Both the position numbers and the translations under genes were made by a program. Of a stretch of DNA of 64,000 bases, positions 26,239-33,782 are shown in pieces. How positions within the stretch are numbered: position 1 is the stretch's first letter; each line of letters opens with the position of its first letter. The notes under the pieces were generated by a model that saw only the letters and a list, made by a program, of their open reading frames with translations, searched no databases and was not told the origin of the DNA. Source of the stretch: JACMLC01 sp963817025 (GTDB taxonomy: Bacteria > Acidobacteriota > Blastocatellia > Pyrinomonadales > Pyrinomonadaceae); NCBI GenBank assembly GCA_963817025.1, contig CAWFML010000004.1:682001-746000 (forward strand), given 5' to 3'.

Positions 26239-27107
26239 GATAAGTTGACCGGCTCCAGTTCGACTCTAAAATCCGGCAGCACTGTGATGGTGTGATTATC
26301 CGGGACATCGAGCCAGTCGTCCGGGTCGTCCGTCAACATCTCGCTCGACACGATGACGCTCGAAGCCTGCTCGCCGCTCCCGACGGAGTGCATATCGCAT
26401 ATCCCGTCCGGCAAACATTCAAACCGCGTCCCGCGAGAGTAGTGCAGGGATGCGCCCTTGACGCCCTCCGCCGAACAGTAGCGCGAGATGACCATCGCCT
26501 GCCCGTCCGTCACAGCAAAGTTGTAGAACGAAGTTTCCGTGTTGCCTGCCTCCTCCATCATCTCGTTCAATAAAGCAATCGTTTCGACGAGCGCGCGGCG
26601 CATCTCTTTGACATCAACTTCACCGAAAGGAGCGCGCAGCGAGTTGAGAAAGAGCGCAAAGGCGTGCTCGGAATCGGTCGTGCCCTGTATCATGTTATAG
26701 AATTCGTCTTTGAGCCGCTCGCGCAGTTGTCGCTTAATCCGGTGAAAGCCCGCGACGAAACCGTTGTGCATCCACATAAAACGGTCGTAGGCGAAAGGAT
26801 GCACATTGGCATCGTTAACGGCCATGCCGGGAGAAGCCGCGCGGACATGCGCGAACAGGTGCGCGGCGCGCGTCCTTGTCGCCAGATTCTGCAAGTTGAG
26901 ATTTGACCACGCGGGCGTGACGGAACGCTGGACGCACGGCGCGGGGTCTATGTCAGGCACATACCAGCCGACGCCAAAGCCGTCTCCGTTCAAGGGTTCT
27001 TCCCTCTCGCGCGCATGATGGCTCTGCATAATCAGAGAATTGACAGGACGATACAACAAGTCTGCCAGCAAGATAGGCGCGCCCGCATAAGTCAGAAAAC
27101 GGCACAT
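26235..27107 (-). CDS. Class II glutamine amidotransferase (EgtC/YafJ-like)
   Basis: A 290-residue Ntn-type amidotransferase. Cys2 directly follows the initiator Met (MCRFLTYAG) and would be the catalytic nucleophile after Met removal. Typical family segments follow: HAREREEPLNGDGFGVGWY, FAHVRAASPGMAVNDANVHP and FMWMHNGFVAGF. Relatives release ammonia from glutamine or act on gamma-glutamyl amides, as EgtC does in ergothioneine synthesis. No other ergothioneine genes (EgtB, EgtD) are visible, so that pathway cannot be assigned. The gene ends in an ATGA overlap with the S9 peptidase and starts 28 bases from a divergent small gene. Confidence 0.87.
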   Translation of the reverse strand: MCRFLTYAGAPILLADLLYRPVNSLIMQSHHAREREEPLNGDGFGVGWYVPDIDPAPCVQRSVTPAWSNLNLQNLATRTRAAHLFAHVRAASPGMAVNDANVHPFAYDRFMWMHNGFVAGFHRIKRQLRERLKDEFYNMIQGTTDSEHAFALFLNSLRAPFGEVDVKEMRRALVETIALLNEMMEEAGNTETSFYNFAVTDGQAMVISRYCSAEGVKGASLHYSRGTRFECLPDGICDMHSVGSGEQASSVIVSSEMLTDDPDDWLDVPDNHTITVLPDFRVELEPVNLS

Positions 27108-27135
27108 AACAAAATTTGACTTGGGAGATTTCGAG

Positions 27136-27321
27136 ATGAGCGAACAAAGAGATGATACAACGGAACAGGACGAATCGTCTTCACTTAAACGCGATCAGGA
27201 GCAGCACAAATATTACTACGACGACGAGACCGGATATGAGCTGTACGACCCGGCGAAAGATGAGGAAGATGAAGAGGAAGATAAAAGGGATGGCTCAGTC
27301 ACCATCCCTTCTTCTACTTAA
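27136..27321 (+). CDS. Small acidic protein of unknown function
   Basis: A 61-residue protein with an ATG at 27136 preceded by GGGAG at good spacing (8 bases). It is very acidic (two runs such as DEEDEEEDKRD), has a Tyr-Tyr-Tyr stretch (HKYYYDDETGYELYDPAKD) and no signal or membrane segment. It is divergent from the glutamine amidotransferase gene, and its stop overlaps the TypA stop by 4 bases. Its last codons form part of a bidirectional terminator hairpin. No family is recognised. The strong ribosome-binding site and the low-complexity but non-random sequence argue for a real gene; its shortness keeps confidence moderate. Confidence 0.6.
   Translation: MSEQRDDTTEQDESSSLKRDQEQHKYYYDDETGYELYDPAKDEEDEEEDKRDGSVTIPSST
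27285..27310. terminator. Bidirectional hairpin between the small acidic gene and typA
   Basis: The 9-base arms AAGGGATGG (27285-27293) and CCATCCCTT (27302-27310) enclose an 8-base loop. Downstream on the minus strand the sequence is TTTTATCTT, giving a U-tract for typA; on the plus strand it is CTTCTTCT. The hairpin lies inside the end of the small acidic reading frame. Confidence 0.7.
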
Positions 27322-29135
27322 GCCTTTTCCTTCTTGGGCCTCTCGTTGGCGCGCAGGACGCGCTTGCGCAATCGTATGGTTTGCGGCGTGACTTCGACCA
27401 GCTCATCGTCTGCGATAAATTCCAGAGCCTGTTCGAGCGATAAATCTTTGACCGGCACGAGGCGCATCGCTTCGTCTGCGGAGGCGGCGCGCATGTTGGT
27501 CAGCTTCTTCTCCTTGATGGCGTTGACATCGAGGTCAACCGCACGCGCGTTCTCGCCGATAATCATGCCTTCGTAAACTTTGATCTGCGGCCTGACAAAC
27601 ATCGCGCCGCGCTCTTGCAAATTAAAAAGCGCGTAAGTCGTCGTCTCGCCCATGCGGTCTGAAACCAGAGAGCCAGTGGAGCGTCCGCGCATCTCGCCCT
27701 GCCACGGGCCGAATCTGAGAAAGAGCGTATTCAAAAGACCTGTGCCCTTTGTCTCCGTCAGAAACTCGTTGCGAAAGCCTATGAGGCCGCGCGAGGGAGT
27801 TTCAAACTCAAGCCGCACGCGCCCCGTTCCGTGATTGACCATCTTCATCATCTGCCCCTTGCGCCGCCCCATCGCTTCCGTAACGACGCCGATAAATTCA
27901 TCCGGACAATCAATGACGACTTGCTCGATTGGCTCAAACACCTGCCCGTCAACTTTGCGTGTGATGACCTGCGGTTTTGAGACCTGTAGCTCGTAACCCT
28001 CGCGCCGCATCATCTCGATCAGGATGGCAAGCTGTAGCTCGCCGCGACCTGAGACTTTGAACTGATCCGGCGATTCGGTCTGCTCGACGCGAATGGCAAC
28101 GTTGCCGAGCATCTCTTTATCAAGCCGCTCCATGATCTGGCGCGAGGTGACATACTTTCCTTCACGTCCGGCAAACGGAGAATTATTGACGCCGAAGATC
28201 ATCGCAATCGTCGGCTCGTCAACGGCGATGACCGGCAGCGGCTGCGGATTGTCCGCGCTCGTAATCGTCTCGCCAATCTCGATGCCCTCCATCCCCGCGA
28301 GCGCGACGATTTCGCCGACGCCCGCACGCGAGACGGATTCGCGCTTCAGTCCCTCGAAAACATAAAGCTGAGAGATGCGCGTCTTCTGTATCGAGCGATC
28401 ACGTTTGACGATGGCGACCTGATCGCCAACCGCCAGCTCTCCGGAATAGATGCGACCGATGGCGAGCCGCCCGACATAGGAATCGTAATCGAGATTGGCA
28501 ACCAGCAGTTGCAAAGAATCTTCGCGCAGGGGTCGCGGCGCGGGGATGCTCTCGATAATCTGGTCGAACAACGGGCGCAAATCACGCGCTTCGTCTTCCA
28601 AACTCTTCTTCGCCACGCCGTCGCGCGAGATGGCATACAGAATCGGAAACTCTATCTGCTCATCCGTCGCATCGAGGTCCAGAAACAATTCGTAAATCTC
28701 ATCCACCACCTCTGTCGGGCGCGCGTCCTGACGGTCAATCTTATTAACGACGGCAATCGAAGGAAGCCGCGCTTCCAGAGCTTTGCGGAGCACGAAACGC
28801 GTCTGCGGCAAGCAGCCTTCGGCGGCATCCACCAGCAGCATCACTCCATCAACCATCTTCAACACGCGCTCGACCTCGCCGCCGAAATCCGCGTGGCCCG
28901 GCGTGTCCACGATGTTGATTTTGACATCGCCGTAACGCACGGCTGTGTTCTTCGCCATGATGGTGATGCCGCGCTCGCGCTCCAAATCCATCGAATCCAT
29001 CACGCGGTCTCTGACCTGCTCGTTCTCGCGAAATGTTCCGGACTGCCGCAGCATGGCGTCCACGAGTGTCGTCTTGCCGTGGTCTACGTGCGCGATGATT
29101 GCTATGTTGCGAATCTCTTGTCTCTTCTCAGTCAT
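27318..29135 (-). CDS. typA: Translational GTPase TypA/BipA
   Basis: A 605-residue translation factor of the EF-G-like superfamily, of normal length for TypA. The G1 motif AHVDHGKTTLVDAML is at residues 14-28, G3 is DTPGHADFGGEVER, G4 is VVNKIDRQDARP, and the TypA-specific C-terminal region is present (MGRRKGQMMKMVNHGTGRV, RGLIGFRNEFLTETKGTG, ERGAMFVRPQIKVYEGMIIG). TypA binds the ribosome under stress and low-temperature conditions and aids assembly of ribosomal particles. It is a single-gene unit ended by the hairpin at 27285-27310. Confidence 0.97.
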   Translation of the reverse strand: MTEKRQEIRNIAIIAHVDHGKTTLVDAMLRQSGTFRENEQVRDRVMDSMDLERERGITIMAKNTAVRYGDVKINIVDTPGHADFGGEVERVLKMVDGVMLLVDAAEGCLPQTRFVLRKALEARLPSIAVVNKIDRQDARPTEVVDEIYELFLDLDATDEQIEFPILYAISRDGVAKKSLEDEARDLRPLFDQIIESIPAPRPLREDSLQLLVANLDYDSYVGRLAIGRIYSGELAVGDQVAIVKRDRSIQKTRISQLYVFEGLKRESVSRAGVGEIVALAGMEGIEIGETITSADNPQPLPVIAVDEPTIAMIFGVNNSPFAGREGKYVTSRQIMERLDKEMLGNVAIRVEQTESPDQFKVSGRGELQLAILIEMMRREGYELQVSKPQVITRKVDGQVFEPIEQVVIDCPDEFIGVVTEAMGRRKGQMMKMVNHGTGRVRLEFETPSRGLIGFRNEFLTETKGTGLLNTLFLRFGPWQGEMRGRSTGSLVSDRMGETTTYALFNLQERGAMFVRPQIKVYEGMIIGENARAVDLDVNAIKEKKLTNMRAASADEAMRLVPVKDLSLEQALEFIADDELVEVTPQTIRLRKRVLRANERPKKEKA

Positions 29136-29229
29136 AATCCTTATAGATAACTCTCTTGAAAATTTCCGTGCATAATCAAAACGCTTATTCTACCATGCGG
29201 CTGCGAATTGAACTAATTGCGGGCCAAAC

Positions 29230-29709
29230 TTATCTCGAAGCGCTGAAGGCATGCGTTTGCCTGAGAGCTTCGTAGAGCACGATGGCAACGGAAGTGGCAA
29301 GATTAAGACTGCGTACATTCGGATTGAGCATCGGAATGGTCAGGCATCGCTCCGGGTTGGCGCGCAGCAGTTCTTCAGGCAACCCGCGCGTCTCGCGTCC
29401 AAACACCAGACAATCATTAGTCTCGAATTGCCAGTCCATATACGACCTCTCCACCTTCGTCGTCAGATAAATGAATCTGGCATCCGGCACAGAATGTTTG
29501 AGCGCGTCCAAATCCAGATGACGGTGCATCTCGACTTCGGGCCAATAGTCCAGGCCCGCACGGCGCACTGCGCGATCATCAAGCCGAAAGCCTGTCGCGC
29601 CGACGATGTGCAAGGGGACACGCGTCGCCGCACAGAGACGCGCAATGTTACCTGTGTTAGGTGGAATCTCCGGCTCGACCAGTGTGACGCGCAGCATGAT
29701 GCTGTTCAT
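29230..29709 (-). CDS. trmL: tRNA (cytidine(34)-2'-O)-methyltransferase
   Basis: A 159-residue SPOUT methyltransferase of the expected TrmL length. Diagnostic segments are the N-terminal PEIPPNTGNIARLCAAT, the knot region LVFGRETRGLPEELL, and the C-terminal IPMLNPNVRSLNLATSVAIV. TrmL methylates the 2'-hydroxyl of the wobble base of tRNALeu isoacceptors using SAM. An internal ATG at 29697 begins the more typical MLRVTLVEPEIP N-terminus, so the true start may be four codons downstream. It is followed by about 100 bases before typA and appears to be monocistronic. Confidence 0.93.
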   Translation of the reverse strand: MNSIMLRVTLVEPEIPPNTGNIARLCAATRVPLHIVGATGFRLDDRAVRRAGLDYWPEVEMHRHLDLDALKHSVPDARFIYLTTKVERSYMDWQFETNDCLVFGRETRGLPEELLRANPERCLTIPMLNPNVRSLNLATSVAIVLYEALRQTHAFSASR

Positions 29710-29777
29710 ACTAAAACGCGAATCGTAAATCGTAAATGCGCTGAAGCGTTGTTGACGTTAATGACGATTCAAAAAAG

Positions 29778-29819
29778 AAAGGAACGGCCAGCTTCGCTTG
29801 AAGCGTTAACCGTTCCTTT
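29778..29819 (-). terminator. Strong intrinsic terminator after the lysine-rich small gene
   Basis: The arms AAAGGAACGG (29778-29787) and CCGTTCCTTT (29810-29819) are exact complements. An inner GCTTC/GAAGC pair extends the hairpin, and on the minus strand it is followed by CTTTTTTG. It lies about 70 bases beyond the stop of the small histone-like gene and belongs to it, since TrmL lies on the other side with its start at 29709. Confidence 0.85.
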
Positions 29820-29889
29820 GAAATGGCCGCGAGGGCCGGAGTGTTGCGTGCGCCTATGGAAAAGTAGACTTGGTTCCTGTGCGGTTGAC

Positions 29890-30009
29890 TTATCTCTTCT
29901 TTGCGGCTTTCTTGCCAGCGGCCTTCTTGGCACCGCCCTTTTTGGCGGCGGCTTTCTTTGCCGGTGCTTTTTTAGCTGCTGTCTTTTTTGCTGCTTTCTT
30001 AGTTGCCAT
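29890..30009 (-). CDS. Lysine-rich histone H1-like small protein (39 residues)
   Basis: The ATG at 30009 opens a 39-codon frame ending TAA at 29890. The protein is almost only Lys, Ala and Gly with single Thr, Pro and Arg, in the pattern of KKAA/KKTAAKKA repeats typical of eukaryotic H1 tails and of bacterial Hc1/Hc2- or AlgP-like DNA-binding proteins. A Shine-Dalgarno AAGGAG lies 12 bases upstream (30022-30027). A near-consensus promoter (30109-30137) precedes it and a strong terminator follows, so the locus has every element of a highly expressed single gene. It would probably bind DNA or RNA non-specifically. Length and composition mean homology cannot be judged by eye; function is inference. 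Confidence 0.78.
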   Translation of the reverse strand: MATKKAAKKTAAKKAPAKKAAAKKGGAKKAAGKKAAKKR

Positions 30010-30044
30010 AGGTTGTTGCTGCTCCTTCTTTAGTTTGTAGCTAT

Positions 30045-30081
30045 GACCACAAGATACTGTGTTGCTTTGCTTCTTGTGGTC
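30045..30081 (-). promoter_or_regulatory. Leader hairpin of the lysine-rich gene
   Basis: The 9-base arms GACCACAAG (30045-30053) and CTTGTGGTC (30073-30081) form an exact inverted repeat with a 19-base loop inside the predicted 5' leader, about 35 bases upstream of the start codon. It might be an operator or an mRNA-stabilising structure; no regulator is known. Confidence 0.5.
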
Positions 30082-30108
30082 AAGGGTAAGCGGCGCACAA
30101 CATGTTGG

Positions 30109-30137
30109 TATATAAACGTAAAGCGCGCAGTTGTCAA
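30109..30137 (-). promoter_or_regulatory. Near-consensus sigma-70 promoter of the lysine-rich gene
   Basis: On the minus strand: TTGACA (30137-30132), a 17-base spacer, then TATATA (30114-30109). This gives a predicted start of transcription near 30102 and a leader of about 93 bases. Two A-tracts on the same strand lie upstream of -35 (T-runs at 30159-30168 and 30178-30186 on the plus strand), as in UP elements or bent DNA. Confidence 0.82.
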
Positions 30138-30361
30138 TAACTTATTACTCGTTAATGATTTTTTTTTTGAGATGAGATTTTTTTTTGAAGATGAGAACAT
30201 CGAAATTGAGTAATCAACAGACAGCGAAGGCTCAACTGCGTCTCACTCTTCCTGCATCTTCAGAGATAAACCCACGCATGCGCAGAAAAAATTTCCTTGC
30301 GCAGATGATAGCTGCGGTGTGATTGACGATTGATTATTCGCGTGATTAAAAGAGAAGAAAA
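30138..30361. other. AT-rich intergenic region between the pseudopilin gene and the lysine-rich gene
   Basis: The 224-base stretch has no supportable gene. Its most notable content is two T-runs (10 and 9 bases) within near-identical GATTTTTTTTT(T)GA(A)GATGAG segments, probably serving the promoter next to it. Toward the pseudopilin end a small TGCGCA-flanked inverted segment (30278-30306) might end that transcript, but its pairing is weak. Confidence 0.4.
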
Positions 30362-31027
30362 CTACTCTCTGAAAAGAGGCGTGAAGATCCACTGATCGTG
30401 ACGATCTATGCCGTAGTAGTGAATGATGGAATCGCGGCGACTGCGACTGACTACTCCGATGAATGGGCCGGAGGAATTTTCCGAATCGTCTTCGCCTCCG
30501 GGCGCGTCGTCTTCCGTCTTGGTGTTTTTGAGACCGACCATATTTTGGATGATATTGCTGTAGACCTGCGGGACGATAGCCTCATCTCTGGTTTTGGGCA
30601 TCTGGCCGTTATTGTAAATCATCACCTGCTTTTGAAATTCGATGAGCGCCTTCTCACGCGGCGTGACCAGTTTCCACTCGCCGGTGCTTGAGAGCGGGTC
30701 AATCGCCGCAGAGGCGCGCAGGATTTGAAGTTTCTTAGTGCCACGCGGCAGCCCTTCGAGCAGTTGATCCATAGAAGTCGGCAGGGTTCGCTTCTCCAAA
30801 ATATAGAGACGAATTGCTTCGGCCACCTCTTCGCCGCGTGCGATGGATACCAGCTCGCGCTCGCGCTGAGCCTGCTGGCGCAGATTCGGCGCAACCGAAA
30901 TCAACATCAGGGCGAGGACTGCCATCAAGGCAAGCAACGCCACCAGCGCATAGCCCCCTTCGCCGCGCCGACGAATGGAGTCACTGCGCTCTTGAGATAA
31001 AATCGAGTTGTGTTGCCAGACACGCAT
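30362..31027 (-). CDS. Type II secretion/type IV pilus pseudopilin-like protein
   Basis: A 221-residue protein with a basic N-terminus (SIRRRGEGG) followed by the hydrophobic segment YALVALLALMAVLALMLISV, the layout of prepilins cleaved after Gly. The Glu normally found at mature position 5 is Ala here, as in minor or GspK-type pseudopilins. The rest is soluble and ends WIFTPLFRE, with no recognisable beta-rich fold. It is the last gene of the PilN/PilO/PilP-like group, 6 bases after the preceding gene, and probably belongs to the same envelope machine. The class III signal is a visible feature; its assignment to a specific subunit is inference. Confidence 0.7.
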   Translation of the reverse strand: MRVWQHNSILSQERSDSIRRRGEGGYALVALLALMAVLALMLISVAPNLRQQAQRERELVSIARGEEVAEAIRLYILEKRTLPTSMDQLLEGLPRGTKKLQILRASAAIDPLSSTGEWKLVTPREKALIEFQKQVMIYNNGQMPKTRDEAIVPQVYSNIIQNMVGLKNTKTEDDAPGGEDDSENSSGPFIGVVSRSRRDSIIHYYGIDRHDQWIFTPLFRE

Positions 31028-31033
31028 CGCAAG

Positions 31034-32092
31034 TTAATTTTGTGGCTTCTTCATGGGAATGCCCGGAATCTCTTCTGCGTCGTCATCATCCTGCGGCGGC
31101 TGTTGCTGTGCAGCGGGAGGTTGATAGCGCGGAATATTTGGAATGCCCGGAATGCTATCGCCCTGATCAAGCATTTGCGATCTCGGATTATTTGCTCGCG
31201 TGTTGCCGCCCGACTGACCGGATTTTTCTTCGACGAAAGGCAACGTGTGTTTGATGCGCAACGAAGTGTCCGTCAACACGATTTCGCGCTCGGAGATGCT
31301 GGTCACGCGGAAACGCCCGCCGAGCACATCGCCGCGCTGCACATTCAAAAGTTCTTTCGGACTTCCTTTGTCCTTTAAGACAGCCGTATCGTTGTAACGC
31401 ACTTTGCCGATGATGCCGATGTAGAGATAGTTCGGCAACGGCGGAGGCGTGACCATGAGCGGCATTGCGTTCGAGTAGAGCGCGCCATCCGGCGTGCTCA
31501 CTTTTATCTGCCGCGCGCCGTCGTTGTTAATCAACCCGCCGGGCACATTGGCGGAGAGTTGCTGTGCGCTGATGAATTTCGTCGGGACAGGATTGTTGTC
31601 CACGAGGATGGCAGACTCTGGCGTGAATTTATCGCCTGAGACTTCGAGCGTGAAATCTCCCGTGCGCGCAAAGACATTCATCGGCGACATCGAAGCCAGA
31701 ATTTGCGGCGGTGGCGGCACAGGCGTCGGCGTCGAAATGACAGTCGGTTTTACCGGGGGCGGCGGCGGAACATAAAAAGCGAAGATGTTGCGTCCGGGGT
31801 CAGGGACAGCATAAGCAATCGGGCGATAGTTGACGGGCGTGGGCGCGCTTAGGGTCTCCGCTTCGTTGCGTAGCTGTGCGGGCGCAGGCACGGGCGCAGT
31901 AGTCCGTGTGTTAAGCAGCTCTCCGGGGGCCTGTGTTCGCGCAGCAGTATTGCTGTTGGCAGTTTTCGGCTTGGAGCTGGACGACGAGCCGAGGAACATG
32001 TATGAGAGCGAAGCGAACGCAAGCACGCCGAGAATTATAGCGAAGATGAGCTTGTTACGCTCCGCAGGAGTTTTGCCTTCAAAGAGTTTCAT
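31034..32092 (-). CDS. PilP/GspC-like inner-membrane protein with IPT/TIG-like domain
   Basis: A 352-residue protein: short cytoplasmic N-terminus, one membrane helix (LIFAIILGVLAFASLSYMFL), a Pro-rich linker, an Ig-like IPT/TIG domain of about 80 residues (around FTLEVSGDKFTPESAILVDN), then a C-terminal PilP-like region (YIGIIGKVRYNDTAVLKD, LNVQRGDVLGGRFRV, ERFIVLTDT-type strand). PilP-type proteins link the inner-membrane PilN/PilO complex to the secretin. The extra IPT domain between helix and PilP part is unusual. It is placed directly after the PilO-like gene. A GspC assignment is a possible alternative. Confidence 0.72.
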   Translation of the reverse strand: MKLFEGKTPAERNKLIFAIILGVLAFASLSYMFLGSSSSSKPKTANSNTAARTQAPGELLNTRTTAPVPAPAQLRNEAETLSAPTPVNYRPIAYAVPDPGRNIFAFYVPPPPPVKPTVISTPTPVPPPPQILASMSPMNVFARTGDFTLEVSGDKFTPESAILVDNNPVPTKFISAQQLSANVPGGLINNDGARQIKVSTPDGALYSNAMPLMVTPPPLPNYLYIGIIGKVRYNDTAVLKDKGSPKELLNVQRGDVLGGRFRVTSISEREIVLTDTSLRIKHTLPFVEEKSGQSGGNTRANNPRSQMLDQGDSIPGIPNIPRYQPPAAQQQPPQDDDDAEEIPGIPMKKPQN

Positions 32093-32110
32093 AAAACTTT
32101 AATCACCGAC

Positions 32111-32878
32111 TCAACGTGTTTGGGTCGCAGGCGATGCCTCCGTCACCGTAGTCACTCGCTGGAAATAAGTTGCCATGTCGAGATGCAAGCTGACGAGCGC
32201 GGCTCCGGCCTGCGCGTCTCCCTCCGTCACGCCTTCCAGTTCGACGGCGTTGATAATCAGGAATTGTCTGTTCGCCTCTATCTCGCGCAGGAAGCGACGC
32301 AGGTTGGCGTATGGCCCTTCGACGGTGACGGAGATGCCGATGCCCGGATAGAGACTCTGCCAGCGCGCATTGCCGGACTTCGCAGCAGCAGTGGCGGACG
32401 CGCCCGTGCCGAGCGCATCGAGCGCAATGTAAACAGGCCCGGCGGTGTTGCGCAGGTTGTGCTTGCGCATCGTCTCGTTCAATTGACCGTAGAGGTCCAT
32501 GCGCCCCTGACTGCGTTGCAACAGAGCTTCTCTCTCAAATCTCTCAAGGCTCAGATTGATGTCGTCCACAGTAGATTGCGGGCTGGCGTCAAGATCGACG
32601 CCCTCTTGCGCGCGGCGTATGCGATCCTGTAGCTGCGCTCTTTCGGCTTGAATGGTTTTCAAGCGCGCACGCGCGGGCGTCAGGAAATAGAAGTAGGAGA
32701 CGATGACCGCCAGCAGCATAACGCCGCTCGCAACAAGACCGGCAATCTCCGGGACGCCGAGCATGCCATGCTTGCGCGACTTGCGTAATTGACTGAGGCG
32801 GACGCGAATCTGTTCGCCGCGCGCGGGCGCAGAAGAAGTAGTAGTAACAGTTTTTTCCGACGGGATTTGTTCGCTCAT
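32111..32878 (-). CDS. PilO-like pilus assembly protein
   Basis: About 255 residues with one N-terminal membrane helix (IAGLVASGVMLLAVIVSYFY) and a coiled coil, followed by a ferredoxin-like domain with conserved GIGISVTVEGPYANLRRFL and FLIINAVELEG segments as in PilO/GspM-fold proteins. The ATG at 32878 forms an ATGA overlap with the PilN-like stop; the longer frame to 32977 would lie inside the neighbour. PilO pairs with PilN to form the inner-membrane alignment complex of type IV pili and related secretion systems. Confidence 0.8.
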   Translation of the reverse strand: MSEQIPSEKTVTTTSSAPARGEQIRVRLSQLRKSRKHGMLGVPEIAGLVASGVMLLAVIVSYFYFLTPARARLKTIQAERAQLQDRIRRAQEGVDLDASPQSTVDDINLSLERFEREALLQRSQGRMDLYGQLNETMRKHNLRNTAGPVYIALDALGTGASATAAAKSGNARWQSLYPGIGISVTVEGPYANLRRFLREIEANRQFLIINAVELEGVTEGDAQAGAALVSLHLDMATYFQRVTTVTEASPATQTR

Positions 32879-33507
32879 CGCGCACCTCCTGTGCCGGAAG
32901 CGGAGGCCACGCTGGCCGGCTGGTCGGAACTGACGGGCGCGCCAGCACGCGGCCTGTAAACGACGCTCAGCACCCATTCCATGCCGCTCGCGTTCTGTCC
33001 CTTTTGTAGATTCTGCGCCATCGGCGTCGCCTCGAAGATGCCGCCGCGATCCATCTCCGCGATCATGTTGGTGACATCCGGCGCGGTTTTGCTGACGACC
33101 GTCAGTTCCAGTTGCGCGGAGGGCGGCTTGCTACGCAGGAAAACATCTTTGACATTGATGCGTAAGACGCGGACGTTGTTGGGCAACACGGCTTCGAGGT
33201 CTGCGAAGAGGCGCGACCAGGAGAATTGTTTGCGGTCAACGAGCGCGTGCGCGGCATCCAGTAGCTGCCTTTGCTCAGGAGTGAGGGCGCGCTCGATCTC
33301 CTTTTTCCTTTGCAACAGCATTTCTTCCTGCTTGCGAAAGGTATCCATACTGGCAAGCACGCTCTGGGCCTTGGCGTTTTCATCGCGTGCTGCGCTGATG
33401 ATAAAGACCAGCGAGACAAGGGACAGGCCCGTGACGAGGGCCGTAATCACCCACGGCAGCGCGCGGTTGCGGAAAGGCTTGCTGGCAAAATTAAGTTTAG
33501 TACTCAC
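32875..33507 (-). CDS. PilN-like pilus assembly protein
   Basis: A 210-residue protein with a short cytoplasmic N-terminus (MSTKLNFASKPFRNRA, including the conserved N-x-A-x-x-P-type motif that binds PilM in related proteins), one membrane helix (WVITALVTGLSLVSLVFIIS), a coiled coil, and a C-terminal ferredoxin-like domain (NNVRVLRINVKDV). It resembles PilN of type IV pilus systems. The PilM gene that normally precedes it is absent: an FHA-GGDEF gene lies 275 bases upstream instead. Confidence 0.78.
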   Translation of the reverse strand: MSTKLNFASKPFRNRALPWVITALVTGLSLVSLVFIISAARDENAKAQSVLASMDTFRKQEEMLLQRKKEIERALTPEQRQLLDAAHALVDRKQFSWSRLFADLEAVLPNNVRVLRINVKDVFLRSKPPSAQLELTVVSKTAPDVTNMIAEMDRGGIFEATPMAQNLQKGQNASGMEWVLSVVYRPRAGAPVSSDQPASVASASGTGGAR

Positions 33508-33782
33508 TGAATCTAAAAATTTCCGTTCTCACAGATTACGATGGAGCTTCTATCTTAAGGGGAACAGCTCATCCGGGGATTTAAAGCATACACGCCTGAG
33601 CGCGGACGGCGCAACCGCACCAGAGTCTACTTGGATGCAGCCTCTACGGCCCCTGTCGTCTGTCACACGCGGCAAAATTGTTTAAGTTGCGTAAATTGCG
33701 CCGGGACTGGCAACAAAGAAGATAAATTTGCGGTATCGCCGTGGAGATCGTATGGGAGTAGATATTACAAATAGCGCAAGAT

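Noticed and set aside
29251..30033. A 260-residue plus-strand open frame antisense to trmL and the lysine-rich gene
   Set aside because: Its sequence is the complement of a TrmL gene with clear SPOUT motifs and of the lysine-rich peptide (giving Leu/Cys/Phe runs); no ribosome-binding site is seen.
30159..30186. T-runs as a transcription terminator of the pseudopilin gene
   Set aside because: There is no stem before them in the right orientation; they fit better as A-tracts upstream of the lysine-rich gene's promoter.
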